21,955 bases of DNA from positions 1 through 21,955 of the IMG/VR virus record IMGVR_UViG_3300022187_000282. One strand, written 5' to 3'. The notes under the pieces were generated by a model, which worked only from the letters and a program-made list of their open reading frames with translations, ran no database searches and had not been told where the DNA came from. The first letter of the stretch is position 1, and every line of letters begins with the position of its first letter. Source of the stretch: a virus. Positions 11,898 to 18,772 of the stretch are shown piece by piece. A program made the translations under genes and the position numbers.

Positions 11898-13027
11898 AGA
11901 TCTTAATGATCATGACTGACTGGGAAAGCCCCTACCGCCGTGCTACAGGAGAGTACGGTGGTATCGGCTATTACCGAACAATGAAACCAGCAGAGTATCT
12001 GAGGAAGATAGGCTGGGAAGTAGACGTTGCAGGCATGGAGCTAGCAGAGAAGATCGACCAAAACAACAGATTTGAGTCATACAAGAAGCTATTTATGCCG
12101 TATGACCTTGTGGTTATCAAACAAACAGATGTAAAGCAGTCTGGTGAGGTGATTGGAGCAGCGAAAGACCTCGGAGTGCCCATAATCATGGACTTAGACG
12201 ACAATATCGTAGAAATATCCCCAGATAACCCAGTTTACGAGAAAGGTTATGGTGACGGAGACAAGGGAGTGAAGAAAGCACTAGCTGTAGCTGCTATGTC
12301 CATGGTAGATGGCCTGTTTGTCTCCACACAACCACTCAAGGACTACTATGAAGGCTACCTAAAGGACATTTTCAAGATAGAAATGCCTGTATTCGTGCTT
12401 CCTAACTGTTGCGACCCAGAAGATTGGAAGAAACAACCCAGAAACAAGGAAAATTATGTGAATATCGGTTGGCATGGCTCCATAACTCATGATAAAGACC
12501 TTTCAATAGCAACTCCAGCCATAAAGAAGCTCATAGACAAGTATGATGCTCACTTTGAGGTAGTAGGAGGGGTACGTGCAGACAGTGTGGATAAAGTATT
12601 CCATGGATGGGACGACAAACACTTTAAGAACCTCAACGGAGTGGCAGGAACACCATCATGGCGTGGATTCCCTGAGCTTCTTGCTTCAAGGAGATGGGAT
12701 ATAGCTATCGCTCCTTTAGTAAACGACGCTTTCAATCAATCCAAGTCGCACATCAAATGGCTAGAGAATTCGCTTCTAGGAGTGCCGACTATTGCTAGTG
12801 GAGTATATCCCTACAAAGAGCCAATACATGGCACAGAGACGATTGTGGACGGTCTGACGGGCTTTCTGGCGGAGGACGACGAATGGCAAGAGAAGCTGTC
12901 ATACCTAATCAAGAACAAAACAGAGCGGAGGATAATGGGAGAACGTGCGAGAGAGTTTGTGACCGAGAATTGGACGTACGAAAAAAACGTACACTTATGG
13001 GACGAAGCCTTACGTAGTTTTCTATAA
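11894..13027 (+). CDS. GT-B fold glycosyltransferase (GT4-like)
   Basis: A 377-residue protein with two Rossmann-like halves. The N-terminal acceptor half starts MKILMIMTDWESPYRRATGE and includes a Gly-rich loop (GEYGGIGYYR). The C-terminal donor half starts near NIGWHGSITHDKDL at residues 190-203 and contains FNQSKSHIKWLEN at 280-292, then LLGVPTIASG and EEE-type sugar-nucleotide contacts near HGTETIVDGLTGFLAED. It should transfer a sugar from a nucleotide donor, but neither donor nor acceptor can be read. Its position inside the virion gene block suggests modification of a structural protein; DNA base or host-surface glycosylation are alternatives. It is followed by a terminator. Confidence 0.88.
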   Translation: MKILMIMTDWESPYRRATGEYGGIGYYRTMKPAEYLRKIGWEVDVAGMELAEKIDQNNRFESYKKLFMPYDLVVIKQTDVKQSGEVIGAAKDLGVPIIMDLDDNIVEISPDNPVYEKGYGDGDKGVKKALAVAAMSMVDGLFVSTQPLKDYYEGYLKDIFKIEMPVFVLPNCCDPEDWKKQPRNKENYVNIGWHGSITHDKDLSIATPAIKKLIDKYDAHFEVVGGVRADSVDKVFHGWDDKHFKNLNGVAGTPSWRGFPELLASRRWDIAIAPLVNDAFNQSKSHIKWLENSLLGVPTIASGVYPYKEPIHGTETIVDGLTGFLAEDDEWQEKLSYLIKNKTERRIMGERAREFVTENWTYEKNVHLWDEALRSFL

Positions 13028-13028
13028 T

Positions 13029-13071
13029 GAGGATGGGGTAGTCTAAGGACTCGCAACACCCTATCCTCTTT
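13029..13071 (+). terminator. Terminator-like hairpin after the glycosyltransferase gene
   Basis: GAGGATGGGGT (13029-13039) pairs with ACCCTATCCTC (13058-13068) in 11 bp with one G-U. The loop holds a second small stem, AGTC 13040-13043 with GACT 13048-13051. Only three T residues follow (13069-13071), so termination may be partial. It closes the unit before the promoter at 13093. Confidence 0.65.
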
Positions 13072-13074
13072 ATA

Positions 13075-13087
13075 GTACGTTACGTAC
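13075..13087 (+). promoter_or_regulatory. Palindrome over the -35 region, candidate operator
   Basis: GTACGT-T-ACGTAC is a perfect inverted repeat with 6-base arms and a one-base centre, too tight for a hairpin and suited to a dimeric repressor or activator. It ends 5 bases before the extended -10 nonamer at 13093. A related inverted repeat, GTACG-A7-CGTAC, lies at 12976-12992 inside the glycosyltransferase gene. Confidence 0.5.
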
Positions 13088-13092
13088 AAATA

Positions 13093-13101
13093 TGGTATAA
13101 T
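13093..13101 (+). promoter_or_regulatory. Extended -10 promoter of the tail and ejection module
   Basis: TGGTATAAT sits in the longest intergenic gap (13028-13137), after a terminator and a palindrome. Transcription would start near 13108, so the mRNA would begin with a hairpin, AGACTA (13107-13112) with TGGTCT (13122-13127), possibly protecting its 5' end. The leader shares GTTGCG-N9-TTTT-N4-ATG with the portal leader. Confidence 0.78.
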
Positions 13102-13137
13102 ATAACAGACTAACGTTGCGATGGTCTCATTTTAACT

Positions 13138-13881
13138 ATGGCAATACAATTCTCAGACACAACTAACAAGAACGGTCTAGTACAAGCTTGCGAAGACTTG
13201 TGCTTTGGTGGTGAATACACCAAAATCTCAGGAAACACTAATCTACTAGCTAGGTTTACTCGCTATATAAACGACGGGCTCAACAGAGTACAGTCAGTCA
13301 TACTAGCCTCCGACACACGGTGGCAATTTGATGATAGCAACTATACTGATTATCCTATTGGTAACACAGACCTAGTAGCAGGACAGCAGGATTACACACT
13401 CGATGATGCACAGATGAAGATTGAACACGTGTACGTTAAGGACGCTAACGGAGACTTCCGTGTAGTACTACCGATTGATGAGCTAGATATTAAGGCATCA
13501 GGAGTATCACCGACAGAGTTTATGGAGTCAGATGGTCTACCTAAGTACTACGACAAGAAAGCTAACGCATTGTTCCTATACCCAGCACCAGCAGCCGCAG
13601 ATGTTACCACTTCTGGGGGTCTTCGTGTTGCATATCAACGTGGGCCTAGTTACTTTGCTACCTCAGACACCACAAAGTCTCCTGGTATCCCAGAGCTATA
13701 CCATGCGCTCATTTACCGAATTGCAGCATTTAATTACTTTATAGATTCAGTACAGACCAGTCAGGCAAAGAACATGAAAGTTATGATCGAAGAAGAGGAG
13801 GAAAGGATCAAGGCATTCTACAACACGAGAGACAAGGACGATCGACCCCAATTACGAGTTAAGCGCGTCAGTTACGTATAA
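13138..13881 (+). CDS. Head-to-tail adaptor-like structural protein
   Basis: A 247-residue protein starting MAIQFSDTTNKNGLVQACED. It has a helical N-terminal part (NTNLLARFTRYINDGLNRVQ), a beta-rich centre (IEHVYVKDANGDFRVVLPID; YYDKKANALFLYPAP) and a C-terminal helical segment (LIYRIAAFNYFID, then an EEEEERIKAFYN-like run). The order helix bundle, beta domain, C-terminal helix and the size fit podovirus connector or adaptor proteins, which join the portal to the tail nozzle. It is the first gene of its operon. The role is inferred from these features and gene order. Confidence 0.65.
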   Translation: MAIQFSDTTNKNGLVQACEDLCFGGEYTKISGNTNLLARFTRYINDGLNRVQSVILASDTRWQFDDSNYTDYPIGNTDLVAGQQDYTLDDAQMKIEHVYVKDANGDFRVVLPIDELDIKASGVSPTEFMESDGLPKYYDKKANALFLYPAPAAADVTTSGGLRVAYQRGPSYFATSDTTKSPGIPELYHALIYRIAAFNYFIDSVQTSQAKNMKVMIEEEEERIKAFYNTRDKDDRPQLRVKRVSYV

Positions 13882-13886
13882 GGCTT

Positions 13887-14054
13887 ATGGCAACATGGGA
13901 CAACAACGAGAAGCCAGGAATGGCAGGAGGAGGATGGGACTACAATGAGCCAAACATGACATACGATGAAGACATTGACCCAGATTCCCAATTAACAGTT
14001 TATTACAACGGGGTAGGTACTGTCCCAGCCTGGACAGACGTATCCAAATCATAG
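13887..14054 (+). CDS. Small acidic structural-region protein, 55 aa
   Basis: ATG 13887 to TAG 14054 encodes 55 residues beginning MATWDNNEKPGMAGGGWDYN and ending VPAWTDVSKS. It is rich in Asp, Asn, Gly and Trp, with no membrane segment, and probably extended or beta. It starts 5 bases after the adaptor-like stop and the next gene begins one base after its own stop, so it is clearly part of the operon. The AGG six bases before the ATG is one of the rare Shine-Dalgarno-like hits. Function unknown; a small virion or fibre-linking protein is possible. Confidence 0.6.
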   Translation: MATWDNNEKPGMAGGGWDYNEPNMTYDEDIDPDSQLTVYYNGVGTVPAWTDVSKS

Positions 14055-14055
14055 T

Positions 14056-15198
14056 ATGACTATAGTTTATCCAACCAGCCTTGATTCGTTCTCGAATCCT
14101 ACGGGCTCAGACAAAGTAAATAACACGACAGACGCACTGAAGCACGCTACTCAGCATGCAGATGCTAATGACGCTATTGAAGCCCTCCAAGCCAAGGTGG
14201 GTATTGATGCTTCCACACCTTCAGCTACTAAGGTTCTAGGAGGAGATGGGGCAGGACAGTCTACATGGCGTACCGTAAAGACAGAAGACATTGACGCTAC
14301 AGATAAGTCAGGATCAGACGCAACAATCATCACGGGAACAGCAGGAACCAACGGTAACGCTTCTCAATGGAACGCAGACGGGGACCTCGTAGACGGTCAA
14401 GTAATGCCAGCGTCAGATATTGTGGGTATTTCAGATACACAGACACTTACTAACAAAACAATCGGAGTGTCACAGCTTTCAGGGACCGTAGCTATTGCCA
14501 ACGGAGGGACGAACGCGTCTACCCAAACTGAAGGGTTTGACAATCTAGCTCCGACAACAACAAAGGGTGACCTTGTCGTTCATGATGGGTCAGATAATAC
14601 GAGAGTCGCGGTGGGGTCTAACGACCAAGTGCTTGTTGCAGACAGCGCAGAGTCGGCTGGTGTAAAATGGGCAGCTGTTGGTACGCTGCAAACAAATAAG
14701 GTGCACCTTACAACCTCAGATACTACAGCATCTGGGTCTACGTCGGAGACCTCTTTGGGGTCGTTTACTTTGAATGGCAACACACTAAGCACCAGCAACA
14801 TTGTCAGAGTTACTTTTTTCTTAACAGGGGGTAACTTGCGGAACGGTGGGTCTGACCATGCTTTTAAGGTAAAATACGGTTCAACAACTTTAGCAAGCCA
14901 TACTCTTGGGGAGACGGGGGCTAGTGAACTAAGTTACACGGGTAAGGTTGTACTGAATCTTTATGGAAATGGCGGCACAAGCGCACAGGAATCTCACTCT
15001 GAGCTCCATGCATCCTTAGGGCCTACAGCTATAGGTAGTGGGGCATCTGGAATTTCTAATACATACGTAGTAGCAACAGGGTCAGCTACTGAAGACAGCA
15101 CGACCAATTTAGATATTGAGTTAACGGTCCAGTATTCAGTTACAGCTGGTTCAAACACGGTTACATGTTCTGCTATACTTGCGGAGTTAATTTCATAG
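14056..15198 (+). CDS. Tail fibre or appendage protein
   Basis: A 380-residue beta-rich, Ser/Thr/Gly-rich protein. Its N-terminus (PTSLDSFSNPTGSDKVNN, then ANDAIEALQAKVGID) is a known virion-attachment pattern. It is followed by repeats typical of phage appendages: DTQTLTNKTIG, IANGGTNAST, TTKGDLVVHDGSDNTRVAVG and SNDQVLVADSAESAGVKWA. The C-terminal 170 residues form a separate beta domain, with alternating hydrophobic residues and many Gly and Ser. It probably makes a trimeric fibre or spike on the tail. No hydrolase residues can be named. The last domain may bind the host receptor. Confidence 0.8.
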   Translation: MTIVYPTSLDSFSNPTGSDKVNNTTDALKHATQHADANDAIEALQAKVGIDASTPSATKVLGGDGAGQSTWRTVKTEDIDATDKSGSDATIITGTAGTNGNASQWNADGDLVDGQVMPASDIVGISDTQTLTNKTIGVSQLSGTVAIANGGTNASTQTEGFDNLAPTTTKGDLVVHDGSDNTRVAVGSNDQVLVADSAESAGVKWAAVGTLQTNKVHLTTSDTTASGSTSETSLGSFTLNGNTLSTSNIVRVTFFLTGGNLRNGGSDHAFKVKYGSTTLASHTLGETGASELSYTGKVVLNLYGNGGTSAQESHSELHASLGPTAIGSGASGISNTYVVATGSATEDSTTNLDIELTVQYSVTAGSNTVTCSAILAELIS

Positions 15199-15204
15199 GA
15201 AAAT

Positions 15205-15492
15205 ATGACACCAGAAGAGAAACAACAATTTGAAGACATGCGGAGGCAGCTTGAAGAAGTAAAGAAGATGCTTGAGTCAGTCCTGAATGTCCACAACGAC
15301 GATTTCATTGAAAAAGTTGTTGACAGTCGGGTGAAGAGATTTGCTGACGTCACTGACTCTGATGTAACAATTGTGGCAGTAGACAGCAACGGTGACAGTG
15401 TGAGCGTGTATGATTTTCCTGATAAGTGGAAAGTGTTCGAGTATAAGGGTGCGCTCTACAGGATCCCTGTTTATTTAGAAAGTAGATTTTAA
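15205..15492 (+). CDS. Coiled-coil plus beta-domain protein, 95 aa
   Basis: A 95-residue protein. Residues 1-30 form a clear coiled coil (MTPEEKQQFEDMRRQLEEVK), followed by a linker and a small beta domain (DVTIVAVDSNGDSVSVYDFP; WKVFEYKGALYRIPVYL). It resembles small trimeric or dimeric accessory proteins between fibre and tail genes. An AGGA lies 9 bases before the ATG, the best Shine-Dalgarno match in the window. Spacing to both neighbours is 5-6 bases. It may chaperone or cap the fibre, but this is inference. Confidence 0.68.
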   Translation: MTPEEKQQFEDMRRQLEEVKKMLESVLNVHNDDFIEKVVDSRVKRFADVTDSDVTIVAVDSNGDSVSVYDFPDKWKVFEYKGALYRIPVYLESRF

Positions 15493-15497
15493 TTATT

Positions 15498-17252
15498 ATG
15501 TCGTTTGAGATTCCAGGCCCACAATCAAGACAGTTTCAACAGTACAACCGCAGTAACCTCTTCGGGACTCTTGATAGTACATTTAATATTGACTTAAACA
15601 CTAACCAGGGGGCCGTGAGAACTACTGGCATGATTAAAGCTTTCGATGAAGACACTGAATCAGACTTCGAGGAACTAGCAGCAGTAGAGTTCTACGGCAA
15701 CGATGTGTACCTACTGTCTGCGAATAATGTTTACAAGTCTGCGACACCCTTCCCGAGTAGTGGGTTCACCAAGGTTGCGACACCAGCGTCTGTGGAGGTG
15801 CTCACTGCAGACATGAAAGAGTTTAATGATTATGTGTATGTTTCTACTATCCCCCAACTAGGTGGGACGATGTTCGTCTATAAATACGATGGGAGCTCAT
15901 GGACTACTGTTGGGAGTATTGGGAGCGCAGATGGGAACACTTTGTTGGAGAAGTTCGGGGACAGTATTTATGTTGTGCTTAACTTTGTTGAAGTGCGAGC
16001 AATATCTAAGGCTGATGTAATCTCTACTACTACGGGTACACTAGACTTGGCGCTACCTACAACATACCCAGACGGGTACTCTATTACAATGCTCAAGGCT
16101 GCTAACGACAAGCTCTGGATTGGTCTTACTGGAGCAGGGGGGAATAAGGGTCTTGTATACACATGGGACGGTTCAACACAGAACACGCCAACATCACGTT
16201 TTGATCTCGATTACGGGGTTGTGGCGGGTATTATAAAAGATGGTATCCCATATGTTGTGGACGCTATCGGGCGACTGATGCGTTTTAATGGTGCGTCTTT
16301 CACAGAAGTAGCAAAACTACCTATAGGCCCGTACCCACTGGAGGGTAATGAACAAGAGGGGCACTTTAAGTGGATTCACCCTAACGGGATAACTATTAAG
16401 GACAACGAGATTCTCATAAATATAGCCAACGACGTTGGAGGGCTAGACACAACACCAGAGAAGCTACCTTCTGGTATTTGGGCGTATAATGAAACAAACG
16501 GTCTATACCACAAGCACTCGGTTACCGCATCAGATAGTGGAAGTAAGTTAGATTACGGGCAGAACCAGATTGACCGAGCTGGAGCACTAAAGTATATAGC
16601 ACCATCGAATGGCTCAACCTCAGCGAATGGGGATATAGTTGCTGGAGGGGTGTTCTACCCTGGGTCTTCGGGAACACGAAAGTACGCTGTGTACTACAAC
16701 GACGTTCTGGACACAACACAGAAGTATGGATACTTTACTACTATAAAAATCTTTGGGAATATTGAGGAAAGTTGGAGCAAAGTTTATGCCACATATAAAA
16801 AATTACTCAACAGTGGAGACAAAATTGTGGTAAAATATAGGACAGAGGAGGACGTCCCCACTCAGGCAGACATTACTTGGGTAGATACGGACACATTCAC
16901 AACGACTGACAATGTTTCTGCGTATGCAGAGGGTGACGAAGTTGAGATAGTGCGCGGAGAGGGTGGAGGTAAGTGTGCGCACATATCGTCTATCTCAGAA
17001 GCGGGAGGAACGTACACAGTAAACCTAGACGACACATTCACTGGGGTAACCACGAACACAGCAATAGCGAGGTTCTCTAAGTGGGTTAAGGCAGGAGAAA
17101 CAACCTTCGACGACGGAATGCAATGGAGAGCCTTCGGAATGCCAGTCAAAAATAGATCACCTTGGGTACAGTTCAAAGTGTGTATGCAATTCACTGGGGA
17201 GAATGAACTATATAAATTAAAAGCCATCAACGAGTCCACCGTTAAAGAATAA
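15498..17252 (+). CDS. Beta-propeller-like tail protein (nozzle candidate)
   Basis: A 584-residue beta-rich protein starting MSFEIPGPQSRQFQQYNRSN. The first 330 residues carry repeated blade-like strands with aromatic tips (VEFYGNDVYLLSANNVYKSA; MFVYKYDGSSWTTVG; ANDKLWIGLTG; GLVYTWDGST; GIPYVVDAIGRLMRFNGAS), as in a propeller. The C-terminal part is a different beta domain. Podovirus tail nozzle proteins (T7 gp12 and relatives) contain such a propeller and follow the adaptor gene, so a nozzle role fits gene order. A receptor-binding or other tail protein is the alternative. No enzyme residues are recognisable. Confidence 0.65.
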   Translation: MSFEIPGPQSRQFQQYNRSNLFGTLDSTFNIDLNTNQGAVRTTGMIKAFDEDTESDFEELAAVEFYGNDVYLLSANNVYKSATPFPSSGFTKVATPASVEVLTADMKEFNDYVYVSTIPQLGGTMFVYKYDGSSWTTVGSIGSADGNTLLEKFGDSIYVVLNFVEVRAISKADVISTTTGTLDLALPTTYPDGYSITMLKAANDKLWIGLTGAGGNKGLVYTWDGSTQNTPTSRFDLDYGVVAGIIKDGIPYVVDAIGRLMRFNGASFTEVAKLPIGPYPLEGNEQEGHFKWIHPNGITIKDNEILINIANDVGGLDTTPEKLPSGIWAYNETNGLYHKHSVTASDSGSKLDYGQNQIDRAGALKYIAPSNGSTSANGDIVAGGVFYPGSSGTRKYAVYYNDVLDTTQKYGYFTTIKIFGNIEESWSKVYATYKKLLNSGDKIVVKYRTEEDVPTQADITWVDTDTFTTTDNVSAYAEGDEVEIVRGEGGGKCAHISSISEAGGTYTVNLDDTFTGVTTNTAIARFSKWVKAGETTFDDGMQWRAFGMPVKNRSPWVQFKVCMQFTGENELYKLKAINESTVKE

Positions 17253-17253
17253 T

Positions 17254-18771
17254 ATGGATGAAAACTTAGCACAAAACCAAACAGAGACCACACCAGTAGC
17301 TGACACGACAGCAGTGGACACTACTCAACTAGAGCAACCACCAGTTCAAGTTGAACTACCAGAGCCACAACCTTTTTCGTTGGATCAACTATTCGGTGAG
17401 ATAGACGAGTCACGTGTACAAGAGCTGCAGTCAAGCGATTCTGCTCTTATGTCTCGACTAGCAGAAGCGATGGGGGAGCAATCTCGGCAAGGTCAAAAGG
17501 TAGCAGCATTTGAAGAAGCTGCTGGCCTTTCTGGGCTGCGGAGTGAGCTTACAGACATCGAGAATGAGCTACGACAAAAGAGTCTAGGGTTTAAGCGAGA
17601 TCTAGAAGCCCTACAGGATGCCACAGGGCTTACAGCAGCACAAAAGAATGCACGCCTAGAAGACGTGTCGCGAAGGCAGAACCGAGAACTAGCAGACCTA
17701 GAGGTTATCCGCCAATCTCGTTCTGGTAGGTTTGAAGATGCTCGTGCAGCGGTTGATCGAAAGGTGGAGCTGATGGTCGCCGACCAAAAAGCTAAGGTGG
17801 AGAACCTAAAGTTCTTTATTGAGCGCAATGATGATCTACTTTCGACCGCACAAAAGGCCGTGCTTGATCAACAATTGAAAAGGCAAGACTTCGAGATGCG
17901 CAGAGTTGAAAGGAACGCCACTAATCTTGAAAATGCAAAACTTGACCTCATGAACAATATTATGGCGAATGGTGGAGGAAATGAACTAGTCAAGAGGGTG
18001 CAGTCTGCGGAGTCCATATCAGATGCAATCAGCATTGCTGGGCGGTTCGGGTCATCACTACAGACACAATTACAGAGAGCGCAGTTGAACAAAATAAACA
18101 TGGAAGTCGCATCTATGGAGGCTCGTGAACGGGCTATAAAGCAGGGTGAGGTGAGACTAGACAAAGATCAGGTAAATATCGTGATGAAGCTGCAGGATGA
18201 TTTTGACAAGCAATCAGGAGAATTTATTAAACAAACAGATGCGTACAACAGAATATTGGCATCAGCAGAGGAACCGAGTGCAGCTGGTGACTTGGCTTTG
18301 ATTTTCAATTACATGAAAGTGCTTGATCCAGGATCCACTGTGCGTGAGGGTGAATTTGCCAATGCACAAAACGCGGCTGGGTTACCAGGTAAAATTAGAT
18401 CACTCTATAACAAGACAGTAAGTGGGCAAAGATTGAATGAAGAACAAAGGTCAGACTTTGTGGATCGTGCTGAGTTGTTGTACAAAGCTGGCTATACCCA
18501 GCAGAAATTACTAGAGAGTCAGTTTGAAAAACGAGCTGCGCAGTTGAATGTACCAGGGGATTATGTGATACGAGATGTTGCCTCTGTGTCGTTTGATGGA
18601 GTTGCAGGTATGGAAGAGGGAGCCAAGGGAGCAGCAGAAATAAAAGACACAGTTACAGACGCGTATACTTCTAACCCACAAATCCGTCCGATTATAGAGT
18701 CATTGTACAGTGCGAACTTTACAGATGCTCAAGTGTTGGAATATTTACAAATTAACAACCAAATTGACTAA
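17254..18771 (+). CDS. Internal virion (ejection) protein candidate, coiled-coil
   Basis: A 505-residue protein with an acidic Pro/Thr-rich N-terminus (residues 1-45) and a very long helical, coiled-coil body rich in Gln, Glu, Arg and Ala. A conserved-looking motif, MKVLDPGSTVREGEFANA, starts at M354 and continues with NEEQRSDFVDRAELLYKAG. The K-V-L-D-P-x-S-x-V-R-E-x-E motif recurs in large internal proteins of podoviruses that are ejected with the DNA. It probably forms part of the trans-envelope conduit. It starts one base after the propeller-like gene and ends one base before the next. Confidence 0.75.
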   Translation: MDENLAQNQTETTPVADTTAVDTTQLEQPPVQVELPEPQPFSLDQLFGEIDESRVQELQSSDSALMSRLAEAMGEQSRQGQKVAAFEEAAGLSGLRSELTDIENELRQKSLGFKRDLEALQDATGLTAAQKNARLEDVSRRQNRELADLEVIRQSRSGRFEDARAAVDRKVELMVADQKAKVENLKFFIERNDDLLSTAQKAVLDQQLKRQDFEMRRVERNATNLENAKLDLMNNIMANGGGNELVKRVQSAESISDAISIAGRFGSSLQTQLQRAQLNKINMEVASMEARERAIKQGEVRLDKDQVNIVMKLQDDFDKQSGEFIKQTDAYNRILASAEEPSAAGDLALIFNYMKVLDPGSTVREGEFANAQNAAGLPGKIRSLYNKTVSGQRLNEEQRSDFVDRAELLYKAGYTQQKLLESQFEKRAAQLNVPGDYVIRDVASVSFDGVAGMEEGAKGAAEIKDTVTDAYTSNPQIRPIIESLYSANFTDAQVLEYLQINNQID

Positions 18772-18772
18772 C

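Noticed and set aside
16862-17293. 143-codon open frame on the minus strand
   Set aside because: It lies fully antisense to the propeller-like tail gene, crosses into the next gene, is rich in Pro/Ser/Val in a shadow-like way, and has no family pattern.
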